A stretch of 64,000 bases of DNA, from the NCBI RefSeq assembly GCF_025561425.1, contig NZ_CP094824.1, positions 1,674,001 to 1,738,000 of the forward strand, written 5' to 3'. This document shows, one piece after another, positions 12,652-22,937 of this stretch (positions are counted from its first letter, which is position 1; each line of letters starts with the position of its first letter). The stretch is from Mammaliicoccus sciuri (GTDB lineage Bacteria; Bacillota; Bacilli; Staphylococcales; Staphylococcaceae). Both the position numbers and the translations under genes were made by a program. The notes beneath the pieces were generated by a model. The model worked only from the letters and a program-made list of their open reading frames with translations, ran no database searches and was not told the DNA's origin.

Positions 12652-13083
12652 TTAATTTGAACAGCTACTTGTGTTTGGTGCATTTCTAACGGCTGCACCT
12701 GTTTCACCAGTAAGTTGATTACCACCTGTTGATTCAATAATTTCATTTGTAACTGTGTGGCTAATTGAATGAGATACCATTTGTAAAAGTTCATTTACTT
12801 CAACTTGTGCTTCTTTAAATTCACTTACAATTGGCATTTCATCTAATTCTTTTTCAATATTTTTAATTTTTTCTTCAACCATAGCTAAAGCTTTATCTTT
12901 ACCATAGTTTTGGAAATTAACCGCTTGCTTTTGTAAAGATTTCAAACTCGCCATTTTTTCTCTGACTGTTTGATTCTCATGGATTTGCGCTTCTGCACGT
13001 TTAAAGAAATCTACTTCTTCTGTTTCTGACATCATTTTCCCTAGTTTACGTGCTTGTTCTAAAATATCATCTTTTGTATACAT
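12652..13083 (-). CDS. ricA: RicA (YmcA), YlbF/YmcA-family RNase Y specificity factor
   Basis: 143 aa, mostly alpha-helical, matching the YlbF/YmcA family. The N-terminus MYTKDDILEQARKLGKMM is typical, and the C-terminus carries a Cys in SSCSN. In B. subtilis RicA, RicF and RicT form an Fe-S-containing complex that directs RNase Y processing. rny is in this window at 41016-42575. ricA abuts miaB with no gap, as in Bacillus (ymcA-ymcB), so they are one operon. Fe-S binding here is inference. Confidence 0.85.
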   Translation of the reverse strand: MYTKDDILEQARKLGKMMSETEEVDFFKRAEAQIHENQTVREKMASLKSLQKQAVNFQNYGKDKALAMVEEKIKNIEKELDEMPIVSEFKEAQVEVNELLQMVSHSISHTVTNEIIESTGGNQLTGETGAAVRNAPNTSSCSN

Positions 13084-14625
13084 TTAATGTACCACCTTTT
13101 CTTTAGATACAACATCTATAAATTCACCATTTAATGAATATTGTTTTGCTTCAGTAATTTTTACTTTTACGATTTTGCCAATTACATCTTTTGGTGCTTT
13201 AAAATTAACTAATTTATTCTTTTCAGTATAGCCTGCTAATACCGCTTCATCTCTCTTACTTGAACCTTCACATAAAACAAATACTTCTTGTCCTTCATAT
13301 GGTTTCAATGATTCTGCAGCATATTCACCAACTACTTTATTTAATCTTTGAAGTCTTTCTTTTTTCTCTTTATCAGGTACATTATCTTTCATCTTAGCTG
13401 CTGGCGTACCTTCTCTCGGAGAATATACATATGTGTATGCATGTTCGAAACCAACTTCATGATACAACTTTATTGTTTCTAAAAATTGTTCTTCTGTTTC
13501 ATTAGGATAGCCAACAATGATATCCGTTGTCAATGCTACATCAGGAATTGCTGCTTTTATTTTATGAACTAATTCTAAATAGCTTTCACGTGTATATTTT
13601 CTACCCATAATTTTTAACACTTGGTTATTACCAGACTGTACTGGTAAATGTATATGAGGTACAATATTACCACCATTAGCAATCACTTCAATTAAACGAT
13701 CATCAAAGTCCCAAGGGTGACTTGTCGTAAAACGTACACGTGGTATATCGATTTTAGTGATGTCATTTAACAAGTCACCTAATCCATAATTTAAACCTTC
13801 AATATCTTTACCGTATGCATTTACATTTTGACCTAATAAACATATTTCTTGGTAGCCTTGTCTTGCTAAGTCTCTTACTTCAGCAATAATTTCTTCAGGC
13901 ATACGACTTCTCTCTTTACCACGAGTGAACGGTACAATACAATACGTACAGAATTTGTCACAACCGTACATAATATTTACCCACGCTTTAATTCTACCAT
14001 TTCTTACTTTAGGTAAATTTTCGATGACGTCGCCTTCTTTAGACCATACTTCAACAACCATCGCTTTAGACATATATGCTTCTTCTAAAATTTCAGGCAA
14101 TCTATGGATGTTGTGTGTACCGAAAATCATATCAACATTCTGGTATGATTTAAGAATTTTATTAACGACAGATTCTTCTTGTGACATACATCCACATACA
14201 CCAATTAAACAATCTGGTCGCTCTTGTTTAAGATGCTTTAAATTCCCAATTTCACTGAACACTTTATTTTCAGCATTTTCTCTTATCGCACACGTATTAA
14301 GTAATATCACATCAGCATCTTCTACTGAGTTCGTCGGTCCAAAACCTAACGCTTGTAAGATACCAGCCATTACTTCTGTATCATGTTCATTCATTTGGCA
14401 ACCATATGTTCTAATATAGAATTTACGACCTTTCCCCATACCTCTATGTCGTTCGTCTATTTTAAAATCATCATGATATTCAACTTGTGATTTCCCTCTT
14501 TGTTTAGCGTCCTTTAAATTTGGAGGTTGATAAACATGTTCGAAGTACTTGCTATAATCCTTCTCTAAATTAGGTTCTGTCTTCGCTTTGGCCTCCTGTT
14601 TTCTTTGCTCTTCATTCAATTTCAA
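13084..14625 (-). CDS. miaB: tRNA-2-methylthio-N6-dimethylallyladenosine synthase MiaB
   Basis: 513 aa. Radical-SAM methylthiotransferase acting on the i6A37 made by MiaA. Domains in order: an N-terminal extension of about 65 aa, the UPF0004 domain beginning [11 protein letters not shown], the radical-SAM cluster motif GCDKFCTYC (CxxxCxxC), and a C-terminal TRAM domain. Conserved Cys residues in NTCAIRE and [10 protein letters not shown] complete the second Fe-S site. The length and long N-terminal extension are normal for Bacilli. Confidence 0.96.
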   Translation of the reverse strand: MKLNEEQRKQEAKAKTEPNLEKDYSKYFEHVYQPPNLKDAKQRGKSQVEYHDDFKIDERHRGMGKGRKFYIRTYGCQMNEHDTEVMAGILQALGFGPTNSVEDADVILLNTCAIRENAENKVFSEIGNLKHLKQERPDCLIGVCGCMSQEESVVNKILKSYQNVDMIFGTHNIHRLPEILEEAYMSKAMVVEVWSKEGDVIENLPKVRNGRIKAWVNIMYGCDKFCTYCIVPFTRGKERSRMPEEIIAEVRDLARQGYQEICLLGQNVNAYGKDIEGLNYGLGDLLNDITKIDIPRVRFTTSHPWDFDDRLIEVIANGGNIVPHIHLPVQSGNNQVLKIMGRKYTRESYLELVHKIKAAIPDVALTTDIIVGYPNETEEQFLETIKLYHEVGFEHAYTYVYSPREGTPAAKMKDNVPDKEKKERLQRLNKVVGEYAAESLKPYEGQEVFVLCEGSSKRDEAVLAGYTEKNKLVNFKAPKDVIGKIVKVKITEAKQYSLNGEFIDVVSKEKVVH

Positions 14626-14682
14626 AACCCTTTCTGCCCATATATTTATACCTATATATTATATTAGAGTTCAACATAAAGT

Positions 14683-14706
14683 GCAAAAATGTTCCGACAT
14701 TTTTGC
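14683..14706 (-). terminator. Hairpin after the acetyltransferase gene
   Basis: Perfect 10-nt arms GCAAAAATGT (14683-14692) and ACATTTTTGC (14697-14706) surround a 4-nt loop, 30 bp beyond the stop codon of the minus-strand GNAT gene. It contains its own U-tract, but no long T-run follows, so termination is likely rather than certain. Confidence 0.5.
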
Positions 14707-14736
14707 TCGTTCATTTCATGTATCAAATATTTAATT

Positions 14737-15246
14737 TTAAAGATGCTTAATCCAAAATCTTCTCGTATTTTCTTCTTCATCTGATTGATACGGTCCATCT
14801 TCTACACCATTATTATTTATAATGACTTTCGCACTTGCATCATTTGATTCATCACAAGTTACAAGAACAGAATGAACACCTTCATTATTTAAATTCTTAA
14901 CTGCATAATTTAACAACTTTGTCGCATAGCCTTTACCACGTTCACTTTTTCTAACACCGTATCCGACATGTCCACCTTTTTTATATAAATAGTCGTTTAA
15001 TGCATACCTAATATTTACAGCGCCAACAATTTTGTCATCATCAATAAGTACATACGTTTTTGCTTTTACAAAGTCTTTATCAACAGGGTTAATTGCTTCT
15101 TCTAACATGATTAACATCTTGTCAAACCCACCATGTTGACGGACATCTGTCGCCCATGGAACAACGTGTTCTTCGTTTTCATACCATTCATTCATATATT
15201 CTGTGAATAACGATTCAATATCTTTATCTATTTCTCTGAATTCCAT
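14737..15246 (-). CDS. GNAT-family N-acetyltransferase
   Basis: 169 aa with the GNAT core: a VGAVNIRYALN beta-strand, then the acetyl-CoA loop VGYGVRKSERGKGYATKLL (a Q/RxxGxG/A variant) and a final NNGVEDG segment. It resembles YjdJ-like/ribosomal-protein-type acetyltransferases. The substrate is unknown. It lies 14 bp after an ABC-exporter gene with a strong GGGGAGG ribosome-binding site, and is probably the third gene of that operon. Confidence 0.75.
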   Translation of the reverse strand: MEFREIDKDIESLFTEYMNEWYENEEHVVPWATDVRQHGGFDKMLIMLEEAINPVDKDFVKAKTYVLIDDDKIVGAVNIRYALNDYLYKKGGHVGYGVRKSERGKGYATKLLNYAVKNLNNEGVHSVLVTCDESNDASAKVIINNNGVEDGPYQSDEEENTRRFWIKHL

Positions 15247-15260
15247 AAACGCCTCCCCTT

Positions 15261-17105
15261 TTAGTTTAATTCTTTTATTTGCTCATCATCATTTGTATTT
15301 AACATATGATAATAAATACCTTTTTGTTCGATCAACGCATCTTGTGAGCCAGATTCAATCAATTCACCGTGAGATAATACAAAGACTAAGTCTGCTTTTT
15401 TAACTGTATTTAAACGGTGCGCAATAATAACACTCGTTCTACCTTGCATTAATGTATCTAACGCTTCTTGAATTTTAATTTCAGTTACAGTATCGATACT
15501 ACTTGTTGCTTCATCCAATAAAAGTATTTTAGGATCTTGAAGTAAACATCTTGCGATAGAAATAAGTTGTTTTTCGCCTTGAGATAACGAACCAGATTCA
15601 CCTTTTAATACTGTATCATAACCATTTTCTAAAGCTTCTATAAAGTCATGTGCATTTGCTTTTTTGGCAGCTTCTACAACTTCTTCATATGTAGCATTTG
15701 GCGTTCCATACATAATATTGTCTTTAATCGTTCCATCAAATAAATAGGAATCTTGTAACACGACACCTATAGAACTTCTCAAAGATTCACGCGTTATTTT
15801 ATTAATTGGAATGCCATCAATTAGAATTCTTCCTTTATTCACTTCATAATAATGTAGAATAAGTTGCACGATTGTCGTCTTACCTGCACCAGTTGCGCCG
15901 ACTAATGCAACAGATTCACCGTTATTAATTTTAAAGGATAAATCTTTTATAGTCGGTACTTTTTGGTTAGGATCATATTTGAACTCAACATGTTCGAATT
16001 CAATTTCTCCATTAATATTTTGATAATCTTGCGCCTCTTTATCATCTTTCTCACTTGGCTCATCCATAATATCAAAGACACGTTCAGCACCTGCTATTGC
16101 AGATAATACTGTATTAAATTGGTTTGCTAAATCAGATAACGGTCTTGTAAACTGTCTCGCATATTCAGCGAAAATCACGATTACCCCAACTGTAACACCA
16201 GCAGTTTGATTAAGTGCTAATATACCACCAATACCAGCTACAATGGCAAAGCTTAAATTATTTAAATAGTTCATCACTTTTGGTATTAAACCACCAAATG
16301 TAATTGACCAAAAACTATATTCTCTTACGTCTTTTGCTTTTTCATTAAATGTATCTATAACATACTTTTCTTGAGAAAAAGCTTTAACTACTGTTTGTCC
16401 ATTTACTATTTCTTCGATATAACCATTCATAATACCAAACTGTTTTTGGCGTAAAGCATATAACACACTTGTACGTGCAGTAATCCATCTTAAACTTATA
16501 AACATGATTGGAATAATAATGACCGTCAATAGTGTGAGTAAAGGACTTAAATAAAGCATAATTGAAAGTGTACCAATGAGTGTCACGACACTTGAAGTAA
16601 ACTGTATAAATGATGAATTTAATACTTGTGATACATTTTCAATATCATTTTGCATTCGACTCATCAGTTCACCATGTTGCTTTTGATCATAATAAGCAAC
16701 AGGTAAAGTTTGAAAATGTTTAAACAGTTGATTTCTTAATAAATATACCGTGCGCTGGGCAATACTGACCATCATAAACGATCCTATATATGATGTAACT
16801 GACAATATGACATATACAATAGCAAGCAATATGATATATTGCGGCAGCCCATTTAATTCTTTCGGTATAATTTTCGCATCAATGATATGTCCGATTAAAA
16901 ACGGTCCAACTAAACTTAATATGGATGAACATATAATCATTAGAATTACAACAATCAATTGAATTCGTTTTTCGTCTATTAATTTCCATATATTTAATAA
17001 TGTACCTTTCGTATCTCTAGCTCTTTTTTTCTTTTTAGTTGGCTTTTGAGTACGATTTTCATCTTCAAATACTGATTTATGACCATAAGGATTTCTTAGA
17101 CTCAT
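15261..17105 (-). CDS. Heterodimeric ABC exporter, subunit with consensus Walker B
   Basis: 614 aa, a type-IV ABC exporter half-transporter. A basic N-terminal tail of about 50 residues precedes six membrane helices, then the nucleotide-binding domain with Walker A GATGAGKTT, Walker B ILLLDEATS (catalytic Glu present) and switch-His IIAHR. The signature is LSQGEKQ rather than LSGGQ. Pairing with the downstream-numbered partner gives one canonical and one degenerate ATP site, as in BmrCD/LmrCD. Cargo is unknown; multidrug export is the usual family role. Confidence 0.85.
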   Translation of the reverse strand: MSLRNPYGHKSVFEDENRTQKPTKKKKRARDTKGTLLNIWKLIDEKRIQLIVVILMIICSSILSLVGPFLIGHIIDAKIIPKELNGLPQYIILLAIVYVILSVTSYIGSFMMVSIAQRTVYLLRNQLFKHFQTLPVAYYDQKQHGELMSRMQNDIENVSQVLNSSFIQFTSSVVTLIGTLSIMLYLSPLLTLLTVIIIPIMFISLRWITARTSVLYALRQKQFGIMNGYIEEIVNGQTVVKAFSQEKYVIDTFNEKAKDVREYSFWSITFGGLIPKVMNYLNNLSFAIVAGIGGILALNQTAGVTVGVIVIFAEYARQFTRPLSDLANQFNTVLSAIAGAERVFDIMDEPSEKDDKEAQDYQNINGEIEFEHVEFKYDPNQKVPTIKDLSFKINNGESVALVGATGAGKTTIVQLILHYYEVNKGRILIDGIPINKITRESLRSSIGVVLQDSYLFDGTIKDNIMYGTPNATYEEVVEAAKKANAHDFIEALENGYDTVLKGESGSLSQGEKQLISIARCLLQDPKILLLDEATSSIDTVTEIKIQEALDTLMQGRTSVIIAHRLNTVKKADLVFVLSHGELIESGSQDALIEQKGIYYHMLNTNDDEQIKELN

Positions 17106-18826
17106 GATGAACTCACCGCACTTTCTTGACTACTTGCAATTTCTTTATACAATGGTGATGTTTCTAATAGTGATTCATGTGTCCCAATCGCTTCAATACG
17201 TCCATCGACTAGTAACATGATTCGATCAGCTGTTTGAGCAGTTGAAATTTTTTGCGTCACAATTAATTTCGTCGTTTCTTCTTCTTCCAACGCATCCCAT
17301 AAAGCAGATTCTGTCTTAATATCTAATGCAGATGTTGAATCATCTAAAATTAATAAACCTGGTTTCCTTACAAGTGCTCTAGCAATAGATAGTCTTTGCT
17401 TCTGACCACCTGATAACGTCACACCTTGTTGGCCAATCATCGTATCATATTGATTATCAAAACGTTCGATTGATTGGTGTATTTGTGCTTTTTCTGAAGA
17501 TAATTCTAACATTTCACTTTCAGCTGATGGGTCTCCAAATTGCAGATTCTCATAAATTGTCCCCGAGAATAACAATGCTTTTTGAGGTACATATCCAATT
17601 GCATCTCTTAAAGATTCAATTTCCCAGTCATTTACGTTTTTATTGTTAAGCAATATTTCTCCTGTTGTCGCTTTATACATTTTAGGTATCAAACTGAGTA
17701 ACGTTGATTTACCAGAACCTGTAGATCCCATAATGGCAAAAGTTTCTCTCGGTTTCACTTCAAATGATATATGCTCTAAAACAGGTTTATGACTATTTGG
17801 ATACGTGAAAGAAACATCTTTAAATTGAATTGGATATGCATAATTTGAACTATGTTCAATTTCATTATTAAACACTTTTTCATCTGATGGTGTAATTAAT
17901 ACTTCTTCAATTCGTTCACTTGATGCTTTCATTCTGCTGAGTGTCATGATTAAGAAAGCAAGCATTCCAAATCCACCTTGCATTCTCATACCGTAATTTA
18001 ATATCGCAACTAATTTACCGACTTCTAAAGTAGAATGATCGACCATATCTGAACAAAACCATACAACAGCTAATATACTGCCATTTATAATCAATAATAA
18101 TGAAGGATTGATAAATTCCATGAGGCGTAATGCGTATGTATAATTGTTTCTAATATCTTTGATTTTTTCATTAAATTGATTGATTTCTTGTTTGCTCGTT
18201 TGGCTCGCTTTAATTAATCTAACCGCTTCTAAATTCTGTTGGAAAAATCTATTCATTTCATCAAATTTTCTTTGAATTTTTGTAAATAATTTAGATCCTT
18301 TTCGAGCAATTACAAATATAATAATAAAAATAATCGGAGAACCTATTACTAAATAAATCGCTAATTTCGGTTCCACTGCAAAGCTTAAAATAATACTCCC
18401 AATAATCATTAAAGGCGCTCGTAACATAATTCTAATTGACATATATACTGCTTGGTCACAATTGGTTACATCACTCGTTAACCTCGTAATTAAACTTGAA
18501 GTCTTAAACCTTTCTAATGTTGCTAAAGAAAAAGACTGGATTTTCTTAAATTGTTCAGTTCTTAAATCATAAGCAAATGCTTGAGATACATGCCCCGCAA
18601 CAAAACTATTCCATATCCCTGATAATAGGGCTACTAATCCTGTTACAAGCATAATCACTAAATACAAATATACGTGGTTCAAATCATTCTTTAAAATGCC
18701 GTTATCAATAATTTCTGATATAAAAATGGGCTGAATGAGTTCAACCGCTAATTCTACTAACATTAATATTAAACCAAGTATAAACAACCATTTATACGGT
18801 CTAATAAATTTAAGTACCGTTTTCAA
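17102..18826 (-). CDS. Heterodimeric ABC exporter, subunit with degenerate Walker B
   Basis: 574 aa, six membrane helices plus one NBD. Walker A is GSTGSGKST and the signature is LSGGQKQ. Walker B reads LLILDDSTS, with Asp where the catalytic Glu should be, and the switch His is replaced by Gln (IVTQK). This is the non-hydrolysing NBD of a BmrC/TM287-type heterodimer. Its stop codon overlaps the partner's start by 4 bp (ATGA), so the two are translationally coupled. Confidence 0.85.
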   Translation of the reverse strand: MKTVLKFIRPYKWLFILGLILMLVELAVELIQPIFISEIIDNGILKNDLNHVYLYLVIMLVTGLVALLSGIWNSFVAGHVSQAFAYDLRTEQFKKIQSFSLATLERFKTSSLITRLTSDVTNCDQAVYMSIRIMLRAPLMIIGSIILSFAVEPKLAIYLVIGSPIIFIIIFVIARKGSKLFTKIQRKFDEMNRFFQQNLEAVRLIKASQTSKQEINQFNEKIKDIRNNYTYALRLMEFINPSLLLIINGSILAVVWFCSDMVDHSTLEVGKLVAILNYGMRMQGGFGMLAFLIMTLSRMKASSERIEEVLITPSDEKVFNNEIEHSSNYAYPIQFKDVSFTYPNSHKPVLEHISFEVKPRETFAIMGSTGSGKSTLLSLIPKMYKATTGEILLNNKNVNDWEIESLRDAIGYVPQKALLFSGTIYENLQFGDPSAESEMLELSSEKAQIHQSIERFDNQYDTMIGQQGVTLSGGQKQRLSIARALVRKPGLLILDDSTSALDIKTESALWDALEEEETTKLIVTQKISTAQTADRIMLLVDGRIEAIGTHESLLETSPLYKEIASSQESAVSSS

Positions 18827-18893
18827 TTTACATATCCCCTTTAATATATTTTCCTATAACATTCTCCTTTTCTTCTAACTCATTATTTTGAAA

Positions 18894-19184
18894 TTATGAT
18901 TTATACTTATCCGTTAATGTATCCATTGTTATACCTTCAGGCACATGATAGAACTTAATCTGAGAAATTATGCTGTCACATTCAAGTTCAACCATTCGTT
19001 CATTTATTTGTTCAATAAGAATAAGACATGCATTCAAATCTCCTTCTATCGTTGTTTCTAAAGGATGTACTTCATATTTAAGACCCGATTGATCGATGAT
19101 ACTGATTGCCTCATCAACTAGTGGAATAACACCTGTTTGTTGATGTTCTGGAATAATTTGAATACTCATTAATGTATTTGTCAT
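18894..19184 (-). CDS. MTH1187/YqgV-family thiamine-binding-like protein
   Basis: 96 aa. It matches the DUF77/MTH1187 family of small ferredoxin-fold proteins: an N-terminal MSIQIIPEHQ strand, VDEAISIIDQSGLKYEVHPLETTIEGD and a VPEGITMDTLTDKY-type end. Members bind thiamine-like ligands in some structures, but the cellular role is unsettled. It lies between the kor genes and the ABC exporter genes with its own ribosome-binding site. No thiamine riboswitch precedes it. Confidence 0.75.
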   Translation of the reverse strand: MTNTLMSIQIIPEHQQTGVIPLVDEAISIIDQSGLKYEVHPLETTIEGDLNACLILIEQINERMVELECDSIISQIKFYHVPEGITMDTLTDKYKS

Positions 19185-19210
19185 TTCGAATCCCCCTTTT
19201 CTATGTATAA

Positions 19211-19236
19211 AAGCTCATAGATAAATCTATGAGCTT
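19211..19236 (-). terminator. Terminator of the korAB operon
   Basis: Perfect 12-nt arms (19211-19222 and 19225-19236) form a tight hairpin just beyond the korB stop codon. The minus strand then reads TTTTATACATAG, a short U-run. Confidence 0.75.
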
Positions 19237-19256
19237 AAAGTGGTATTATTATATAA

Positions 19257-20123
19257 TTATTTAAACTGAGAAACAAGTTCATCAAATTGATTTTGTTCTA
19301 GTTTAAGTGACTTTTTAACAAGTGGTTGTTCATCAAACTGTTCAATTTGTGATTCATATGATGGTGTATCTTTATCTTGATAAATAATACCTGTAATCAT
19401 AGATTCAGTATCTAATACAGTTTGCATTGCTTGAGATTTATTCGTATTATCATAACCTTCAATATCTGCAAGCTTTGTTAAATTTTCTTTAAACCAGTCA
19501 TACGTATTAATTTTATTATACGTTACACATGGTGAAAATACATTTACAAATGAAAATCCTTTATGATTAATCGCTTCTTCAATAATACTTGTTAATTCTT
19601 TAATATCACTAGAGAAACTTTGAGCAACAAATGTTGCACCAGATGATATCGCTAATTCTAAAGGTGCAATATTTTGTTCGATGTTACCTTTTGGAGTTGA
19701 TTTCGTTACAAATCCTTTAGCTGAACTTGGTGATGTTTGTCCTTTTGTTAAACCATAAATTTGGTTATCCATAACGATATAAGTCATATCCATGTTTCTT
19801 CTTAATGCATGAACAGTATGACCCATACCAATCGCAAATCCATCACCGTCACCACCTGAAGCGATAACAGTTAAATCTTTATTTGCCATTTTAACGCCTT
19901 GAGCTAATGGTAAAGAACGGCCATGTATAGAATGAACGCCATATGAATTTACATAACCACTTAAACGACCTGAACATCCAATCCCTGTTATAATGGCAAC
20001 TTCTTCTGGCTCTAGCCCAACATTAGCTGCTGCTTTTTGAATCGCAGCTTGTACTGAGAAATCTCCACAACCTGGGCACCAGTTTGGTTTAACATTATTT
20101 CTAAAATCTTTAAATGTTGCCAA
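19257..20123 (-). CDS. korB: 2-oxoacid:ferredoxin oxidoreductase, beta subunit
   Basis: 288 aa, the thiamine-diphosphate-binding subunit. WCPGCGDFS near residue 15 supplies Fe-S ligands or active-site residues. The TPP/Mg motif is in SGGDGDGFAIGMGH with the downstream DNQIYGLTKGQTSPS. With the alpha/gamma fusion it oxidatively decarboxylates 2-oxoglutarate or pyruvate to acyl-CoA with ferredoxin as acceptor. The start is TTG, immediately after the korA stop and 10 nt after AAGGAG, so translation is coupled. The usual 2-oxoacid in staphylococci is not settled. Confidence 0.9.
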   Translation of the reverse strand: MATFKDFRNNVKPNWCPGCGDFSVQAAIQKAAANVGLEPEEVAIITGIGCSGRLSGYVNSYGVHSIHGRSLPLAQGVKMANKDLTVIASGGDGDGFAIGMGHTVHALRRNMDMTYIVMDNQIYGLTKGQTSPSSAKGFVTKSTPKGNIEQNIAPLELAISSGATFVAQSFSSDIKELTSIIEEAINHKGFSFVNVFSPCVTYNKINTYDWFKENLTKLADIEGYDNTNKSQAMQTVLDTESMITGIIYQDKDTPSYESQIEQFDEQPLVKKSLKLEQNQFDELVSQFK

Positions 20124-21881
20124 TTAAATCAACTCCTTCATATTACTTACGATTTCTAAAGCTTTATCTTCTATTTCATGTGGTAAGAACGGTGTACCGT
20201 CATATTTAGTTTGGTTAATAATTTTATTTTGATGATTAATATTCATCTTAATAATATTAGATAATTGTCCTTGATAGTTATGCTCAGCTACAACAACTTT
20301 TTTAGCTTTGTTAAATGCTTCTTGCACAACATCTGAAGGGAACGGATGAAGTTGTCTAATTTGAATATGATTGACTTTCACATTTTGTTGATCCAATCTT
20401 GAAATAGCTTCTTCGATTGCACCAGCTGTTGAGATAAAGCCAACATATAATATATCCGCTTCTTCATATTTTTCATTAGATTCTACTGGCTCATCTATCA
20501 ATAATTGAGCTGTCTTGCGCATACGTTTATCCATTTGTTTTTGTCTGTTTTCAGCACTTTCAGAAGGTTTTCCTTCTTCATCATGTTCAACACCTGTAAC
20601 GTGATGGATACCGCCTTTTGTACCTGGTAAGATACGTGGTGAAATACCTGAATCTGTTAAAGCATAACGTTTAAAGTACGCTTTATCTTCTTGTTTTTCT
20701 AAATCACCTTCAACCAATGCACCTCTGCGAATTTCAACTTTGCTGTAATCTAATGATTCGACAGTTTGTTTACCTAATGATAATTGTAAATCTGATAATA
20801 AAATAACTGGACATTGATATTCTTCAGCTAAGTTAAACGCTTCTACAGTTAAGTAGAACGCATCACTTGCACTAGTTGGTGCCAATACGATTTTAGGAAT
20901 GTCACCGTGTGTACCATAAATCATCTGCATTAAATCTGATTGTTCTTGTTTCGTTGGCAAACCAGTAGAAGGACCCCCACGTTGTGTATTGACAATCACA
21001 AGTGGTGTTTCAGTCATACCTGATAAACCTATTGATTCCATCATTAATGATAAACCTGGACCTGCTGAAGATGTGAATGAACGTACACCAGCATAGTTTG
21101 AACCTATAGCCATTGTACATGCTGCAATTTCATCTTCTGTTTGAATAACCGTTCCACCTAGAGCTGGTAATCGATCAATAATATATTCCATAATTTCTGA
21201 TGCTGGTGTGATTGGATATGCCGCCATAAATCTAACGCCTGCTGCAACAGCACCTAAACCAATTGCATCATTTCCTATCATAAATAAATGACCTTCTGAA
21301 TCAGTTGGGTCTAATGTATGTTCACTTTGTAAATCGTCCATTTGTTCAGACATTAAGCGATATCCTTCATTTAAAGCTTGAATGTTTAAATCTACAACAC
21401 TCTCGCCTTTTTTACCGAATAAATCTTTTATTAATGATTCAAATACTTTCGTATCTAAATCCATTACGGCACAAGTTGCACCAACTGCGACCATATTTTT
21501 CATAAGTGCAGTGCCCAATTCTTTTGCTACACCTGTGAATGGTAAACTAACCAATTGTGCTTTACTATCTTCTGGATTTTGTGGTTTCGCTTTCTCATCT
21601 GCAATAATAATACTGCCTTCAAGCATTTCATGATAGTTAACTTCTATCGTCTCTTGATCAAATGCAATTAATATATCTAAATCGTCACTAATAGCTCTTA
21701 CTGGTTTTGACGATACTCTAATTTTATTATTTGTATGACCGCCTTTAATTCTACTTGAAAAATGGCGATATCCGTATAAATAATATCCTTGACGGTTCAT
21801 AGCAGTTGCAAAAATTTCACCTGTTGATTCAATTCCTTCGCCTTGCTGTCCGCCCACTTTCCATGAAATTTGTGATTTCAT
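20124..21881 (-). CDS. korA: 2-oxoacid:ferredoxin oxidoreductase, fused gamma-alpha subunit
   Basis: 585 aa. The N-terminal ~190 residues are the gamma domain (GGQQGEGIESTGEI, SSRIKGGHTNNKIRVS). The alpha domain follows with MAAYPITPASEIMEYI, the FTSSAGPGLSLMMESIGLSGMTETP pyrimidine-binding region and a C-terminal transketolase-like domain. This fused form is normal in staphylococci. It is the first gene of korA-korB, with strong GGAGG upstream. Confidence 0.9.
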   Translation of the reverse strand: MKSQISWKVGGQQGEGIESTGEIFATAMNRQGYYLYGYRHFSSRIKGGHTNNKIRVSSKPVRAISDDLDILIAFDQETIEVNYHEMLEGSIIIADEKAKPQNPEDSKAQLVSLPFTGVAKELGTALMKNMVAVGATCAVMDLDTKVFESLIKDLFGKKGESVVDLNIQALNEGYRLMSEQMDDLQSEHTLDPTDSEGHLFMIGNDAIGLGAVAAGVRFMAAYPITPASEIMEYIIDRLPALGGTVIQTEDEIAACTMAIGSNYAGVRSFTSSAGPGLSLMMESIGLSGMTETPLVIVNTQRGGPSTGLPTKQEQSDLMQMIYGTHGDIPKIVLAPTSASDAFYLTVEAFNLAEEYQCPVILLSDLQLSLGKQTVESLDYSKVEIRRGALVEGDLEKQEDKAYFKRYALTDSGISPRILPGTKGGIHHVTGVEHDEEGKPSESAENRQKQMDKRMRKTAQLLIDEPVESNEKYEEADILYVGFISTAGAIEEAISRLDQQNVKVNHIQIRQLHPFPSDVVQEAFNKAKKVVVAEHNYQGQLSNIIKMNINHQNKIINQTKYDGTPFLPHEIEDKALEIVSNMKELI

Positions 21882-21925
21882 TTTATGGCCTCCCCATGTA
21901 ATATCTCATATTATATCATAACAAA

Positions 21926-21960
21926 AAAACCCTTTTAATCCTATGAAATTAAAGGGTTTT
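21926..21960 (-). terminator. Terminator of ymdB
   Basis: Arms ACCCTTTTAAT (around 21929-21939) and ATTAAAGGGT (around 21948-21957) pair with a one-base bulge. On the minus strand the stem is followed by seven T residues. It lies between ymdB and korA. Confidence 0.8.
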
Positions 21961-21986
21961 AATAAAAATCAGTCTAATGGACGATA

Positions 21987-22787
21987 CTATTCAAATGGAT
22001 GATCGTCATTAATTAATATACGTTGTATTTTTTTAGCTTTACCTGCACTATCAAGGTCAATAATAACACCTGACAATACTTTTCTACCTTCATCTGGTAA
22101 ATTATGACGTTGCGGTAAACTTGTTATAAATCTTTCAATAACTTCATCTTTATTAATACCTAATATGCCGTCATAATAACCTGTCATACCTACGTCAGTA
22201 ATATAAGCAGTCCCTTCATTTAACACGCGCTCATCAGATGTTTGTATATGCGTATGTGTACCAACCATGGCACTTACTCTACCATTCAAATACCATCCCA
22301 TTGCGTTTTTCTCTGAAGTTGTTTCAGCATGAAAATCGACAAATATATACGGTGTTATTTTTGAAGCTTGTTCTATAAGTTCATCTGCTTTTTTAAATGG
22401 GCAGTCTATTGCTGGCATAAATGAACGTCCTTGTAAATTAATGATTGCGATATCTTTATCATTAACTCTAATAATTCTCATGCCAAGACCTGGCGCTTCT
22501 TCAGGGAAATTCGCTGGACGAACCATTCTATTTGCTTGTCCAATAAAGTCATATATTTCTCTTTGACCATAAGTATGATTACCCATTGTTAAAAAGTCGG
22601 CACCCATTCTCAAAATATCTTTATAAATTTTCTCTGTTAAACCTTTACCATGTGCAGCGTTCTCTGCATTCACAATCGTAAACGTTGGTTTATAACTCGC
22701 TTTAATTTTTGGTAAATATGTTTCTAACTGTTCTCTTCCTAGTTTGCCTACAATATCACCTATAAATAAAATTCTCAATATTGACAT
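21987..22787 (-). CDS. ymdB: YmdB-family metallophosphoesterase (cyclic-nucleotide phosphodiesterase)
   Basis: 266 aa, matching the TIGR00282 family. Metal ligands are visible in IGDIVG (Asp9), NAENAAHG, GNHTYG, DFHAE and GTHTHIQ. In Bacillus, YmdB hydrolyses 2',3'-cAMP and affects biofilm and motility gene expression; it normally lies directly downstream of rny. Here about 18 kb of accessory DNA separates it from rny, so it must have its own promoter. Confidence 0.9.
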   Translation of the reverse strand: MSILRILFIGDIVGKLGREQLETYLPKIKASYKPTFTIVNAENAAHGKGLTEKIYKDILRMGADFLTMGNHTYGQREIYDFIGQANRMVRPANFPEEAPGLGMRIIRVNDKDIAIINLQGRSFMPAIDCPFKKADELIEQASKITPYIFVDFHAETTSEKNAMGWYLNGRVSAMVGTHTHIQTSDERVLNEGTAYITDVGMTGYYDGILGINKDEVIERFITSLPQRHNLPDEGRKVLSGVIIDLDSAGKAKKIQRILINDDHPFE

Positions 22788-22937
22788 CCTCTCTATTCAC
22801 TCTATATTCTAATTCAAAATAAAAAATTTTAAAAGAGATGATTATTAATTTTTTATTAGGGTATACATAATACGAGCGTTATTCAAACACATTTGTTTAG
22901 TAACGTTACAAAATCTAATAGGAGTGTTTATTTAAAC

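Noticed and set aside
13925-14419. Plus-strand ORF of 164 codons inside miaB
   Set aside because: Opposite-strand shadow of the conserved radical-SAM gene. No start signal.
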